From positions 868,001 through 932,000 of the forward strand of contig NZ_JAPIVS010000002.1 of the NCBI RefSeq assembly GCF_026239695.1: 64,000 bases of DNA. Direction: 5' to 3'. The position numbers were made by a program, and so were the translations under genes. The notes under the pieces are model-generated. The model was given only the letters and a program-made list of their open reading frames with translations. It made no database searches and was not told the DNA's origin. Shown here in pieces: positions 55,358 to 64,000 of this stretch; within the stretch, counting starts at the first letter, position 1; the number at the start of each line of letters is the position of its first letter. The DNA is from Pedobacter sp. MC2016-15 (GTDB lineage Bacteria; Bacteroidota; Bacteroidia; Sphingobacteriales; Sphingobacteriaceae).

Positions 55358-55924
55358 CTACAGCCCTGTATTGTTTCTGAAAAGCTTGATTGCGATAGCA
55401 AGCAGGATGACACCAAAGGCCTTTCTTAATACGTTCAGTCCGGATTTACCAAAGAGTTTCTCCAGGCGTTCTGTATTTTTTAGTACGATGTATACAAACA
55501 ACATATTAAAAAGTATACCTACAACAATGTTCTGAGTGGCATATTCGGTTTTTAAGGATAATAGGGTAGTCATTGTGCCTGCGCCTGCAATCAATGGGAA
55601 AGCCAGTGGCACGATGGAAACCGTTTCAGGTGCCTCTTCCTTAAATATCGTTAATCCCAGTACCATCTCCATTGCAATACAGAAAATTACCAGCGAACCC
55701 GCAATTGCAAAGGATGCCACATCCAGCCCGATTACTTTCAATAAGGTTTCTCCTGCAAAAAGAAAGATGATCATCAGGCAGGTTGCTACCAATGTTGCCT
55801 TTTCGGATTCAATATGCCCGGCCTTTCTGCGCAGCTGAATCACTACAGGAATAGATCCTAAAATATCAATGATTGCGAACAGCACCATTGATGTGGATAA
55901 AATCTGGCTAAACGTAAATTCCAT
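55358..55924 (-). CDS. MarC family integral membrane protein
   Basis: A 188-residue protein with six transmembrane helices, matching the MarC/UPF0056 family. The conserved features are the N-terminal FAIIDILGSIPVVIQL and the central PLAFPLIAGAGTMTTLLSL. The family was once linked to multiple antibiotic resistance, but its function is not established; transport of small molecules is a suggestion only. It is convergent with the RNA methyltransferase gene, one base apart, and a strong hairpin lies upstream. Confidence 0.9.
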   Translation of the reverse strand: MEFTFSQILSTSMVLFAIIDILGSIPVVIQLRRKAGHIESEKATLVATCLMIIFLFAGETLLKVIGLDVASFAIAGSLVIFCIAMEMVLGLTIFKEEAPETVSIVPLAFPLIAGAGTMTTLLSLKTEYATQNIVVGILFNMLFVYIVLKNTERLEKLFGKSGLNVLRKAFGVILLAIAIKLFRNNTGL

Positions 55925-55954
55925 GAGCGTGGTTTTTCTGTAAATGTAAAACGA

Positions 55955-55997
55955 ATTTACCTAAAAAGCCACTCAGTAAGTGGCTTTTTAGGTAAAT
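55955..55997 (-). terminator. Long hairpin, terminator of the permease gene at 56014-57525
   Basis: A perfect 19-bp inverted repeat (55955-55973 and 55979-55997) with a five-base loop. On the minus strand the core AAAAAGCCACT / AGTGGCTTTTT is followed by a T-rich stretch. It separates the permease from marC. Confidence 0.8.
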
Positions 55998-56013
55998 ATG
56001 ATGATCAGATCAA

Positions 56014-57525
56014 TTATAAGGTCTGATGATATTCTTGTCTGATTTTACTGTTCTTTTTACTATAAGCATAGTAGATCAGGATACCCAGACCCATCCATAC
56101 CGCTAAACGTCCCCAGCTCGCAAGAGGCAATGAAGCCATCATCATTACACAAACCAGGATTCCTAAAATAGGTACCACAGGCACCCATGGTGTACGGAAA
56201 GGTCTTTCCAGCTCCGGATTTGTTTTTCTCAGGATCAGGACACCGATACAAACCAGAGAGAAGGCAAATAATGTACCGATACTCACCATATGACCAAGAT
56301 CTGAAACAGGTACGAAACCTGCGAAAACACTTACAAATACCATGAACATTAAATTGGTTTTATAAGGAGTTTGATTTTTTGGATGAAGTTCAGAGAATAC
56401 CTTAGGTAACAATCCGTCCTTACTCATGCTGTAAAATACACGGCTCTGGCCTAATAACATTACCAGAATTACGGAAGTATAACCGGCAAGAATAGCAACG
56501 ATCAGGAACTTGTTTAAGAAAGTATAGCCTGTTTGTGCAAATGCTGTAGCAACTGGTTTGGCATCACCCGCAAATTTGGTGTAGTTTTCCAGTCCTGTCA
56601 TTACGTATGAGAACAGCACATATAATAAGGTACATACAACTAATGAACCGATGATACCGATAGGCATTCCTTTTTGAGGGTCTTTAGCTTCCTGAGCTGC
56701 TGTACTCACTGCATCAAAACCGATGAAGGCAAAGAATACTACCGCAGCACCACGCAGGATACCACTGATACCAAAATGTCCGAAATCATCGCTGGCGAAA
56801 AATTCAAAGAAGCCTTTAGTACCCGATTTTACAGCTTCTTCACCAAGGTTGACAGGGATAAATGGCTGGTGGTTAGCAGGATTGATGAATGACCATCCCA
56901 AAGCAATAAATACAAGCACAACACCAACCTTAACGATTACCAGTACGTTATTTACTGCTGAAGATTCTCCTGTACCTTTCATTAACAGAAGGGACAGTAA
57001 GCATACAATGACAATTGCAGGAAGATTGATGATACCACCTGCGTTAACCATCTGGCCAGCTACATCTACCTCATCCCATGGGCCATGTAACAAGGCGGTA
57101 GGGAAATGAACGCCGAAGCCCTCGATAAACTGTGAAAAGTATTGTGACCAGCTGGCGGCAACAGTAGCTGCACCCAAAGCATATTCCAGTACTAAATCCC
57201 ATCCAATGATCCATGCCATAAATTCACCCATTGTAGCATACGAATAGGTGTAGGCACTACCCGCTACAGGGATCATGGAGGCAAATTCCGCGTAACAAAG
57301 TCCGGCAAAACCACAACCTACTGCAGCAACAATAAATGATAAAATTACGGCAGGACCGGCATTGTCGGCTGCTGCTATACCTGTCAGTGAGAATAATCCA
57401 GCACCGATAATAGCACCAACGCCCAGGGCAACCAGATTGAAACTGGATAAGGAACGGACCAGCGTGCCCTCACCACTCTCATTCGCCTCAGCCAGTAATT
57501 GTGGAATAGATTTTTTAAAAAGCAT
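56014..57525 (-). CDS. APC-superfamily amino acid permease
   Basis: A 503-residue cationic-amino-acid-transporter-like permease with about twelve to thirteen helices. TM1 has GVGAIIGAGLFSLTGIAA, TM3 has FASMIPVAGSAYTYSYAT and TM6 includes FFAFIGFDAVSTAAQEAKDP. It is a close paralogue of the permease at 29497-31446 but lacks that protein's large hydrophilic insertions, so it represents the ordinary form. Substrate cannot be assigned. It is monocistronic, with a 132-base gap before hppA's terminator region and a strong terminator of its own. Confidence 0.9.
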   Translation of the reverse strand: MLFKKSIPQLLAEANESGEGTLVRSLSSFNLVALGVGAIIGAGLFSLTGIAAADNAGPAVILSFIVAAVGCGFAGLCYAEFASMIPVAGSAYTYSYATMGEFMAWIIGWDLVLEYALGAATVAASWSQYFSQFIEGFGVHFPTALLHGPWDEVDVAGQMVNAGGIINLPAIVIVCLLSLLLMKGTGESSAVNNVLVIVKVGVVLVFIALGWSFINPANHQPFIPVNLGEEAVKSGTKGFFEFFASDDFGHFGISGILRGAAVVFFAFIGFDAVSTAAQEAKDPQKGMPIGIIGSLVVCTLLYVLFSYVMTGLENYTKFAGDAKPVATAFAQTGYTFLNKFLIVAILAGYTSVILVMLLGQSRVFYSMSKDGLLPKVFSELHPKNQTPYKTNLMFMVFVSVFAGFVPVSDLGHMVSIGTLFAFSLVCIGVLILRKTNPELERPFRTPWVPVVPILGILVCVMMMASLPLASWGRLAVWMGLGILIYYAYSKKNSKIRQEYHQTL

Positions 57526-57586
57526 AAGTTAGTTTAAAGTGTTAAGTTTTTTTATTTGTGATACAATTGAATTCAATTCCAAACCT

Positions 57587-57639
57587 AATTAAAAAAAAAT
57601 TAAAAATAAAAGGGACTTTCTCTGGAAATCCCTTTTATT
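57587..57639 (-). terminator. Terminator after hppA
   Basis: An 11-bp stem (AATAAAAGGGA / TCCCTTTTATT, 57605-57615 and 57629-57639) can be extended by inner TTTC/GAAA pairing. On the minus strand a long T-rich tract follows. It lies 19 bases after the hppA stop. Confidence 0.85.
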
Positions 57640-57657
57640 CAGCGCAATGATAAGCAT

Positions 57658-59913
57658 TTATTGCTTATTTATCAGGGTGTCGCTGGTATTTTTAACGGTG
57701 TCTAACAGTATTTTACCGTTTGTATCAGTATACTTTACGATTTTAATCTCCTTTTTGATGTTTGTAGTCAAATTATTACTAATTCCCACAGCAATATGTG
57801 GTGCAATAACTAGTGAAACGATAGACATTAGCTTGATCAGAATATTCATCGAAGGTCCTGAGGTATCTTTGAATGGATCTCCGACAGTGTCTCCTGTTAT
57901 GGATGACTTGTGAGGATCGGAACCTTTGTACTCCATAATCCCGTTGATCAGGACGCCTTTCTCAAAAGATTTCTTTGCGTTGTCCCAGGCGCCGCCGGCA
58001 TTCGATTGAAATATGCCCATCAGCACGCCTGACACAGTTACACCTGCAAGCAGACCTCCAAGTACCTCGGCACCGAAGGTAAAGCCTACGATCAGCGGAA
58101 CGGTCAGGGCAATGGCACCCGGGAGCATCATCTCCCGTATCGAAGCCTGCGTAGATATCGCGACACATTTCTCGTATTCTGGCTTCGCCTTGTATTCCAT
58201 AATCCCGGGTATCTCTTTAAACTGTCTTCTCACTTCTTCCACCATTGCCATCGCTGCGCGGCCAACGGCAGATATGCACAGAGCGGAGAAGATAAAAGGG
58301 ATCATACCTCCCACAAATAATCCTGCCAGCACATTTGCTTTATAGATATCTATTGAGGTGATACCTGAAATTCCCGCAAAGGCAGCAAACAGCGCCAGTG
58401 AAGTCAGTGCCGCAGAAGCGATAGCAAAACCTTTACCCGTTGCTGCTGTAGTATTGCCAACGGCATCCAGTATATCTGTACGTTCCCTGACTTGTTTGGG
58501 TAAACCGCTCATTTCGGCAATTCCACCTGCATTGTCTGCAATAGGGCCAAATGCATCAATAGCGAGTTGCATAGCCGTCGTTGCCATCATACCTGCAGCA
58601 GCAATGGCTACCCCATAGAAGCCGGCAAAATAGTAGGAGCCATAAATGCCTGCTGAAAGAACCAGGATCGGCAAAACAGTAGATTCCATTCCCACAGATA
58701 GTCCTCCAATGATGTTGGTGGCATGCCCTGTAGAGGATTGCCTGATGATGGATTGCACAGGGCGGTTACCCATAGCCGTATAATATTCCGTGATCAGGCT
58801 CATGAGCGTTCCTACGGCCAGCCCCACCAGGATAGAATGGTAGACCGACATCGCGTTAAACTGAAAACCCCTGATCGACATGGAAGCTGGCAATAACCAC
58901 TTTACAGCAAAGTAAGAGGCTATGGCAGTCAATAGAATCGACAGCCAGTTGCCCAGGTTGAGTGCATTCTGAACATTGTCGGTCTCTTTACCGATTTTCA
59001 CAAAGAGAGAAGCTATAATGGAAAAAATTAATCCCAGTCCCGCAATCAGCATCGGCAATAATACAGGTGCCATGCCTCCAAACTGATCTGCAGAAACAAT
59101 TTCCTGTCCCAATACCATCGTTGCGAGAATGGTGGCCACGTATGAGCCGAATAAATCTGCCCCCATTCCGGCCACATCACCCACATTGTCACCCACGTTA
59201 TCGGCGATAGTAGCAGGATTTCTCACATCATCCTCAGGGATTCCTGCTTCAACCTTCCCTACCAGATCGGCACCCACGTCGGCTGCCTTGGTGTAGATCC
59301 CTCCTCCAACACGCGCAAACAGGGCAATACTCTCGGCGCCTAAAGAAAAACCTGCGAGCACCTCGATTGTCTTTTTCAATTCTTCAGAAGAATGAGCAGA
59401 TCCCGGATGAACGAAAGTATGATATAATACAATGAAGAGACCGCCAAGTCCCAGGATTGCGAGACCGGCTACCCCAAAGCCCATTACTGTACCTCCTCTG
59501 AAAGAAACTTTAAGAGCTTGTGCAAGGCTTGTTCTTGCTGCCTGGGTTGTCCTGACATTTGCCTTGGTAGCGATACGCATCCCGATATATCCTGCAAAAG
59601 CAGAAAATACTGCACCAATTAAAAAAGCGATGGCAATGACAGGACTGGAATGAATGGGTGCTGCGGCGCTGCCCTGCAGGGTGCCCGACCAGGCGAGGAG
59701 TATGCCGGCAATAATGACGAAATAACTGAGTACTTTCCATTCCGCCTTGAGGAAAGCCATGGCGCCATCGGCGATGTGACCTGCCAGTTCAGACATCGTT
59801 TTGTCACCCGCGTCCTGTCGTGATACCCAGGCACTCTGGAATAACATGACCAAAATACCGATACCCCCAAAAATGGGGATAATGTTGATTAAGTTTTGCT
59901 GTAAAAAATTCAT
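57658..59913 (-). CDS. hppA: Membrane-bound ion-pumping pyrophosphatase
   Basis: A 751-residue membrane pyrophosphatase with about sixteen helices, which couples PPi hydrolysis to Na+ or H+ export. The active-site motif in helices 5-6 is complete (GGGIYTKAADVGADLVGK 203-220, DNVGDNVGD 238-246), as are the later Asp-rich segments (DAFGPIADNAGG). Ala490 in GNTTAA marks the K+-dependent class. The helix-6 glutamate of Na+ pumps (DLFESY) is Gly256 here, whereas helix 5 reads GAES with Glu194, the relocated-glutamate pattern known from Flavobacterium-type proton pumps. Proton pumping is therefore more likely than sodium, by inference. A non-conserved ~40-residue tail ends the protein. Confidence 0.92.
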   Translation of the reverse strand: MNFLQQNLINIIPIFGGIGILVMLFQSAWVSRQDAGDKTMSELAGHIADGAMAFLKAEWKVLSYFVIIAGILLAWSGTLQGSAAAPIHSSPVIAIAFLIGAVFSAFAGYIGMRIATKANVRTTQAARTSLAQALKVSFRGGTVMGFGVAGLAILGLGGLFIVLYHTFVHPGSAHSSEELKKTIEVLAGFSLGAESIALFARVGGGIYTKAADVGADLVGKVEAGIPEDDVRNPATIADNVGDNVGDVAGMGADLFGSYVATILATMVLGQEIVSADQFGGMAPVLLPMLIAGLGLIFSIIASLFVKIGKETDNVQNALNLGNWLSILLTAIASYFAVKWLLPASMSIRGFQFNAMSVYHSILVGLAVGTLMSLITEYYTAMGNRPVQSIIRQSSTGHATNIIGGLSVGMESTVLPILVLSAGIYGSYYFAGFYGVAIAAAGMMATTAMQLAIDAFGPIADNAGGIAEMSGLPKQVRERTDILDAVGNTTAATGKGFAIASAALTSLALFAAFAGISGITSIDIYKANVLAGLFVGGMIPFIFSALCISAVGRAAMAMVEEVRRQFKEIPGIMEYKAKPEYEKCVAISTQASIREMMLPGAIALTVPLIVGFTFGAEVLGGLLAGVTVSGVLMGIFQSNAGGAWDNAKKSFEKGVLINGIMEYKGSDPHKSSITGDTVGDPFKDTSGPSMNILIKLMSIVSLVIAPHIAVGISNNLTTNIKKEIKIVKYTDTNGKILLDTVKNTSDTLINKQ

Positions 59914-60040
59914 ATGATGTTTATATTTGGTTGCAATGATCAGGCGTACAGATGCCTATATACAAAATAAGGAGAGTTTCTGAGATTGCCAAATTAAACA
60001 TAGTTATGCCGTATCCCCTTATTTGAGCATAAATGAATAA

Positions 60041-60070
60041 TTGCGAAATGTTTATGGTTTCCTATATTAG
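60041..60070 (+). promoter_or_regulatory. Promoter of the permease gene at 60119
   Basis: TTG (60041-60043), a 19-base spacer and TATATTAG (60063-60070), one base off the TAnnTTTG consensus. The leader would be about 42 bases. Confidence 0.55.
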
Positions 60071-60118
60071 CGTTTGAAAATCAGAGATTAATTTCTTCAT
60101 TTAAATAAAAAATACTGT

Positions 60119-61537
60119 ATGAACAACGAAAACCAGGATGCGTCCTTTAAGAGAGAACTGGGACTTTTAGACGGGACAATGCTTGTTGTCGGGTCCATGA
60201 TTGGCTCGGGGATATTTATTGTCAGTGCTGATATTACACGGCATGTCGGTTCTGCGGGCTGGCTCATCCTGATCTGGGTTTTATCCGGCCTGATTACGAT
60301 GATCGCTGCGGTAAGCTATGGGGAGCTGAGTGCGATGTTTCCTAATGCCGGTGGGCAGTATGTTTATCTCAAAGAAGCCTACAATAAACTGATTGCATTT
60401 TTGTACGGATGGAGCTTTTTTGCTGTGATTCAGACAGGCACAATCGCTGCAGTAGGAGTGGGGTTTTCAAAGTTTGCGGCTTATCTATATGAACCACTGA
60501 GTGACGGCAATATCTTATATACCCTGGGCTCCTTTAATCTGAATGCCGCGCAGCTGGTATCTATAGTGACCATTATCCTGCTAACATATATCAATGGACG
60601 CGGAGTTAAGGAAGGTAAGATTCTTCAGACCACCATGACCATTATAAAGATTCTTTCCCTCTTCGGACTCATCATAGGTGGTTTTATGTTTGGTGCAAAG
60701 ACCGAAATCTGGGATGCCAACTGGACGGATGCCTGGAATACCCGCGCCTTTGATACGGGTACTTCCTCCTGGCTGCAGATTGGTGGAGCTGCGCTTCTTG
60801 CAGGTATTGCCGCTTCAATGGTGGGCTCCCTGTTTTCAAGTGATGCCTGGGTTGGCGTAACCTTTATTGCCGGAGAGATCAAAGATCCGAAACGGAACGT
60901 AGGCTTGAGTCTTTTTTTTGGTACTTTCATTGTCAGCGTCATTTATATCCTGGCCAATCTCATGTATATATCGGTAATGCCGTTAAACGATATCGCTTTT
61001 GCGAAATCTGACAGGGTTGCGGTAGCTGCTGCCCAGAACACTTTCGGTGATATCGGAACGCTGGTGATGGCAGTAATCATCATGATCAGCACCTTTGCCT
61101 GTAATAACGGACTGATCATGGCAGGGGCAAGAGTTTACTATACGATGGCCAAAGACGGGCTGTTCTTTAAGAAAGCAGCGATTCTGAACAGAGCTGGTGT
61201 GCCTGCATGGGCCTTATGGATACAATGTATCTGGTCTTCGCTGCTATGTCTTACGGGCAAGTATGGCGACCTGCTGGATTTTGTGATGATCATTGTAATC
61301 ATCTTCTATATCCTTACCATCTACGGGATCTTTATCCTGCGCCGGACACAACCTGATGCAGAAAGACCATATAAGGCCTTTGGATATCCATTTCTGCCAT
61401 CTCTGTACATTATTCTCGCTGGCGCACTTTGTGTAAGCTTGCTGATTACCAGGTTTAGTACCTGCGGATGGGGAGTGCTGATTATGCTGCTGGGAATACC
61501 GATTTACTATTTGTCGAAGCCTGCCGAGGAAGTATAA
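60119..61537 (+). CDS. APC-superfamily amino acid permease (LAT-like)
   Basis: A 472-residue inner-membrane transporter with twelve helices. TM1 has VVGSMIGSGIFIVSADI and the following loops carry SYGELSAMFPNAGGQYVYLKEAY, as in the LAT/YfnA group that exchanges neutral amino acids. A second sequence signature is GVTFIAGEIKDPKRNVG. It is distinct from the two CAT-like permeases of this window, so three amino acid carriers of two subgroups are present. It lies 36 bases before the radical SAM gene on the same strand. Confidence 0.9.
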   Translation: MNNENQDASFKRELGLLDGTMLVVGSMIGSGIFIVSADITRHVGSAGWLILIWVLSGLITMIAAVSYGELSAMFPNAGGQYVYLKEAYNKLIAFLYGWSFFAVIQTGTIAAVGVGFSKFAAYLYEPLSDGNILYTLGSFNLNAAQLVSIVTIILLTYINGRGVKEGKILQTTMTIIKILSLFGLIIGGFMFGAKTEIWDANWTDAWNTRAFDTGTSSWLQIGGAALLAGIAASMVGSLFSSDAWVGVTFIAGEIKDPKRNVGLSLFFGTFIVSVIYILANLMYISVMPLNDIAFAKSDRVAVAAAQNTFGDIGTLVMAVIIMISTFACNNGLIMAGARVYYTMAKDGLFFKKAAILNRAGVPAWALWIQCIWSSLLCLTGKYGDLLDFVMIIVIIFYILTIYGIFILRRTQPDAERPYKAFGYPFLPSLYIILAGALCVSLLITRFSTCGWGVLIMLLGIPIYYLSKPAEEV

Positions 61538-61573
61538 ATTAAAAGCTGTATTTTTGCTGAAAATTAAAAGCAA

Positions 61574-62530
61574 TTGGGAACTCCACTAGATTCAGGCATA
61601 AAAGGATATAATAATTACGGTACTCACCTTAAAACGAAGTATAAAGGGCAAAGAGTATTCAAAGTAATTGTTGACGGCGGCTTTACCTGCCCGAACCGAG
61701 ATGGCAGTAAAGGCTATGGAGGATGTACCTATTGTAATGTGGATTCTTTTACACCTGAACTATCCAGGAAGCTGCCTACTATCCGCGAACAGCTGGAGCA
61801 GGGAATGGAGCGTGGTAAGGGTTTCTACAAAGCGGACAAATTTATCGTCTACTTTCAGCCCAATACCAATACCTACGCACCTGTACATTATCTGAAAATG
61901 ATGTACGATGAGGCCTTATCTATCAATACTGAAGATGTGGTAGGTTTTTCTGTGGGTACAAGACCGGATTGTATCGACGCTGAGAAAGTAGCATTATTGG
62001 AAAGTTATGCCGATAGATTTGATGTGGATCTGGAAATGGGTATGGAATCTATCTATGATGAAACTCTTGATCAGATCAACAGGGGATGCAGTCATGCGGA
62101 ATTTGTAGCTGCTGTGCAATTACTGGAAAATACGAAGCTCGATCTTTGTGTGCACACCATTTTTGGATTCCCATGGGAAACTGAAGAAATGATGATGGGA
62201 TATATCCACGAAATCAACAGATTTCCGCAAATTAAGTTTGTTAAATTTCACCACCTTCATATTGTTGAAGGTTCCATTATGGGCGTTAAATATAAAAAGG
62301 AGCCTTTTAAATTATTCAGCCTCGAAGAGTATACAGACTTGCTTTGTAAACTGATTCCAATGCTGAGACCGGATATCGTGATTCAGCGTCTGTTTGGTAT
62401 CTCCGACTGGGATTTGCTGATTGCGCCTAACTGGGGATTAAATAAATCTTCGATACAAACTTATATTGACAGGGAGATTGAAAGAAGAGGAGTAGTACAG
62501 GGGTCAGCCTATGCTCCGGTACTGGTGTAA
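61574..62530 (+). CDS. TIGR01212 family radical SAM protein (YhcC-like)
   Basis: A 318-residue radical SAM protein. The 4Fe-4S cysteines lie in the N-terminal stretch FTCPNRDGS...GCTYCN, with the family's wide first spacing (cysteines at about residues 38, 50 and 53). VGFSVGTRPDCID and GCSHAEF follow. Related proteins include E. coli YhcC, whose function is unknown. Elp3-like oxidoreductase activity is sometimes suggested but not supported here. The start appears to be a TTG at 61574. Its last 22 bases overlap the convergent SRPBCC gene. Confidence 0.9.
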   Translation: MGTPLDSGIKGYNNYGTHLKTKYKGQRVFKVIVDGGFTCPNRDGSKGYGGCTYCNVDSFTPELSRKLPTIREQLEQGMERGKGFYKADKFIVYFQPNTNTYAPVHYLKMMYDEALSINTEDVVGFSVGTRPDCIDAEKVALLESYADRFDVDLEMGMESIYDETLDQINRGCSHAEFVAAVQLLENTKLDLCVHTIFGFPWETEEMMMGYIHEINRFPQIKFVKFHHLHIVEGSIMGVKYKKEPFKLFSLEEYTDLLCKLIPMLRPDIVIQRLFGISDWDLLIAPNWGLNKSSIQTYIDREIERRGVVQGSAYAPVLV

Positions 62531-63000
62531 TCTCCAAATAATTCTGTTACCTTTTGCTTTCTGAAATTAAAGATCTTCTGTAGTTTAGCTGCAACAAATA
62601 CGCTGTTGGCAATATTTCCCAATATACCCATTGGTAATCCGTAGGTGAGGATATCATTCATTTCAACACCCCCTGGTATTTCTCTGAAATGATGCTGGTG
62701 GTGCCAGAATTTATAGGGACCAAAACGCTGTTCGTCAATAAAATATTTATGTTCCTCTACCTGTGTGATCTCTGTCATCCAGTTCAGCTTTATCCCCGCG
62801 ACAGGTGATACCTTATACGTGATAATCATGCCAGGGTACATCTTATCCCCGGGCTGCAATGCAGAAGTAACCGTAAAGGCCATTTCTTTAGGAGTGATTT
62901 TCGCCAGGTTGAGGGGAGAAGAAAAGAAATCCCATGCCTCTTCAAGGCTGATGGGTATACGCTGAGAAAAATTGAGATGGTAGGCCTTCATATGATACAT
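62509..63000 (-). CDS. SRPBCC (START-like) family protein
   Basis: A 163-residue soluble protein of the START/SRPBCC lipid-binding fold, close in appearance to the polyketide cyclase or coenzyme Q-binding subgroup. Pattern seen: the opening strand FSQRIPISLEEAWDFFSSP, PGMIITYKVSP, and the closing helix from KLQKIFNFRKQKV. It probably binds a small hydrophobic ligand, which is not predictable. No signal peptide is present. Two start codons are possible (63000 and 62991). The 3' end overlaps the radical SAM gene. Confidence 0.82.
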   Translation of the reverse strand: MYHMKAYHLNFSQRIPISLEEAWDFFSSPLNLAKITPKEMAFTVTSALQPGDKMYPGMIITYKVSPVAGIKLNWMTEITQVEEHKYFIDEQRFGPYKFWHHQHHFREIPGGVEMNDILTYGLPMGILGNIANSVFVAAKLQKIFNFRKQKVTELFGDYTSTGA

Positions 63001-63162
63001 TAACAGCTTTGCTGGATAATTGTTTGTACGCGTTTTTATTGTAAGTTACCGAAAAATATGATAAAAATCATAAATTTTATGTGGACAGATAATGTGATTA
63101 TCGCACTTTGATCCTTAATCACTTGAAAATATTTAATATTTATCAGGATTTAACGATTAAAA

Positions 63163-63193
63163 TTTGAATAAATGCAGTTTCTGTTTATCTTTA
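63163..63193 (+). promoter_or_regulatory. Promoter of amt
   Basis: TTTG (63163-63166), a 19-base spacer and TATCTTTA (63186-63193), one base from the -7 consensus. The leader to the ATG at 63224 is about 25-30 bases. Confidence 0.55.
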
Positions 63194-63223
63194 TGGAATT
63201 AAAATCTATAAATTCAAATTTTC

Positions 63224-64000
63224 ATGAACAAAATTCAGTTAAAGCAGGTTGTGCCATTCGTAATTTTTGCGATTGTAGCGATTGCAGCCCTTTTTGTACC
63301 TCTGCATCCTAATTTTGATGAGGGTAAATATAATGCGGCTGATGTGGGGTGGATCATGGTGGCTACTGCTTTGGTATTTTTAATGACACCGGGGCTGGCC
63401 TTTTTCTACGGTGGTATGGTACATAGAAAGAATGTACTGTCTACAATGATTAAAAGTATTGTATCTGCCGGAGTAATCAGTGTCTTGTGGGTTACTGTAG
63501 GATTTAGTCTTGCCTTTGGTGATTCTATCCATGGACTCATTGGCAACCCGGCAACTTATTTGTTTTTTGATGGTGTAAATTCAGGTCCGTCCTGGAGTCT
63601 TGCACCAACTATTCCTTTAACTTTATTTGCCCTTTTCCAGCTGATGTTTGCCATCATAACACCAGGCTTGGTCGTGGGCGCAGTAGCTGAACGTATTCGT
63701 TTCACCTCTTATATTGCATTTATCGTTTTATTTGCGCTGTTTGTTTATTCGCCGCTGGCGCACTGGACCTGGCATCCTGAAGGATTGCTGTTCAAGATGG
63801 GAGTAATTGATTTTGCGGGTGGTACAGTTGTACATATCTCAGCAGGGATGGCTGCACTGGCAGGAGCCATTGTCCTTAAAAGAAGGAAAGTTCACATGGA
63901 GCACCAGGAAATACCACCTTCCAACATTCCGTATGTACTGATCGGTACTGGTTTATTATGGTTCGGTTGGTTTGGCTTTAATGCCGGTTCTGCACTGGGT
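63224..64000 (+). CDS. amt: Ammonium transporter, N-terminal part (3' end outside window)
   Basis: An Amt/MEP/Rh-family channel for ammonium. The 259 residues present run from the ATG at 63224 to the right edge without a stop. After a leader helix (VVPFVIFAIVAIAALF), the conserved ADVGWIMVATALVFLMTPGLAFFYGG is followed by the Phe-gate region FQLMFAIITPGLVVGAVAERI. The pore His is in FAGGTVVHISAG, and WFGWFGFNAGSALG closes the visible part. There is no glnK in the visible sequence; it may lie beyond the edge. The gene has its own promoter. Confidence 0.94.
   Translation, partial: MNKIQLKQVVPFVIFAIVAIAALFVPLHPNFDEGKYNAADVGWIMVATALVFLMTPGLAFFYGGMVHRKNVLSTMIKSIVSAGVISVLWVTVGFSLAFGDSIHGLIGNPATYLFFDGVNSGPSWSLAPTIPLTLFALFQLMFAIITPGLVVGAVAERIRFTSYIAFIVLFALFVYSPLAHWTWHPEGLLFKMGVIDFAGGTVVHISAGMAALAGAIVLKRRKVHMEHQEIPPSNIPYVLIGTGLLWFGWFGFNAGSALG

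Noticed and set aside
63058..63111. A 17-codon frame in the gap before amt
   Set aside because: It is very short and lacks a promoter box, leader or conserved pattern; chance explains it in A/T-rich DNA.

Overview
The window is a gene-dense stretch of a Bacteroidota chromosome, most likely from the Sphingobacteriaceae (Pedobacter-like). Evidence: promoters of the Bacteroidota type (TAnnTTTG at -7, often with TTG near -33), almost no Shine-Dalgarno sequences, a PorT-type secretion protein beside menG, a type IX sorting domain, DUF3467 directly after rpoC, a split transketolase and a DnaE carrying its own proofreading domain. No tRNA, rRNA, CRISPR array, insertion sequence or prophage was recognised. 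No gap between genes exceeds about 225 bases.

Layout. 1-9.6 kb: end of rpoC, DUF3467, then a mostly minus-strand group for tRNA maturation and modification (miaA, cca, tsaC), a glycosyltransferase, dapD, an S4 protein and a Skp-like lipoprotein. 9.8-18.8 kb: gyrB, a retropepsin-like protease with mdh, a lipocalin, dnaE and trxA. 18.9-27.4 kb: a DUF58 protein and a minus-strand run of split transketolase, ECF sigma factor, repeat-bearing membrane protein and Spy-like periplasmic protein, followed by bcp, an M23 peptidase, an FAH-family enzyme and a tiny T9SS cargo. 27.5-34.7 kb: Kup potassium uptake, then the engB-ubiA-oligoendopeptidase-permease string. 34.8-38.5 kb: menG-porT, an SDR, YqeY and an alpha/beta hydrolase.

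38.5-46.5 kb is an envelope-building block: CBS protein, NAD kinase, DUF6089 protein, uppS, bamA, two Skp/OmpH chaperones and murI. It combines lipid-carrier synthesis, outer-membrane protein insertion and a peptidoglycan precursor enzyme. 46.6-55.4 kb holds nucleotide metabolism (a divergent PurF-like enzyme, a dCMP deaminase and guaA) with two transporters, a periplasmic-binding-fold lipoprotein and an RNA methyltransferase. 55.4-64 kb is transport-rich: MarC, two amino acid permeases, a membrane pyrophosphatase and the start of amt, plus a radical SAM protein and an SRPBCC protein.

Most of the window is ordinary core genome. The points most worth a second look are the PurF-like enzyme with an altered oxyanion loop and no C-terminal Fe-S cysteine motif, the DnaE with a fused exonuclease and partly decayed PHP site, a pyrophosphatase whose ion-gate glutamate appears moved to another helix, a threefold VPxxYF repeat in the partner of an ECF sigma factor, a T9SS cargo that is little more than a sorting domain, and several housekeeping genes whose -7 boxes lie only a few bases before the start codon.
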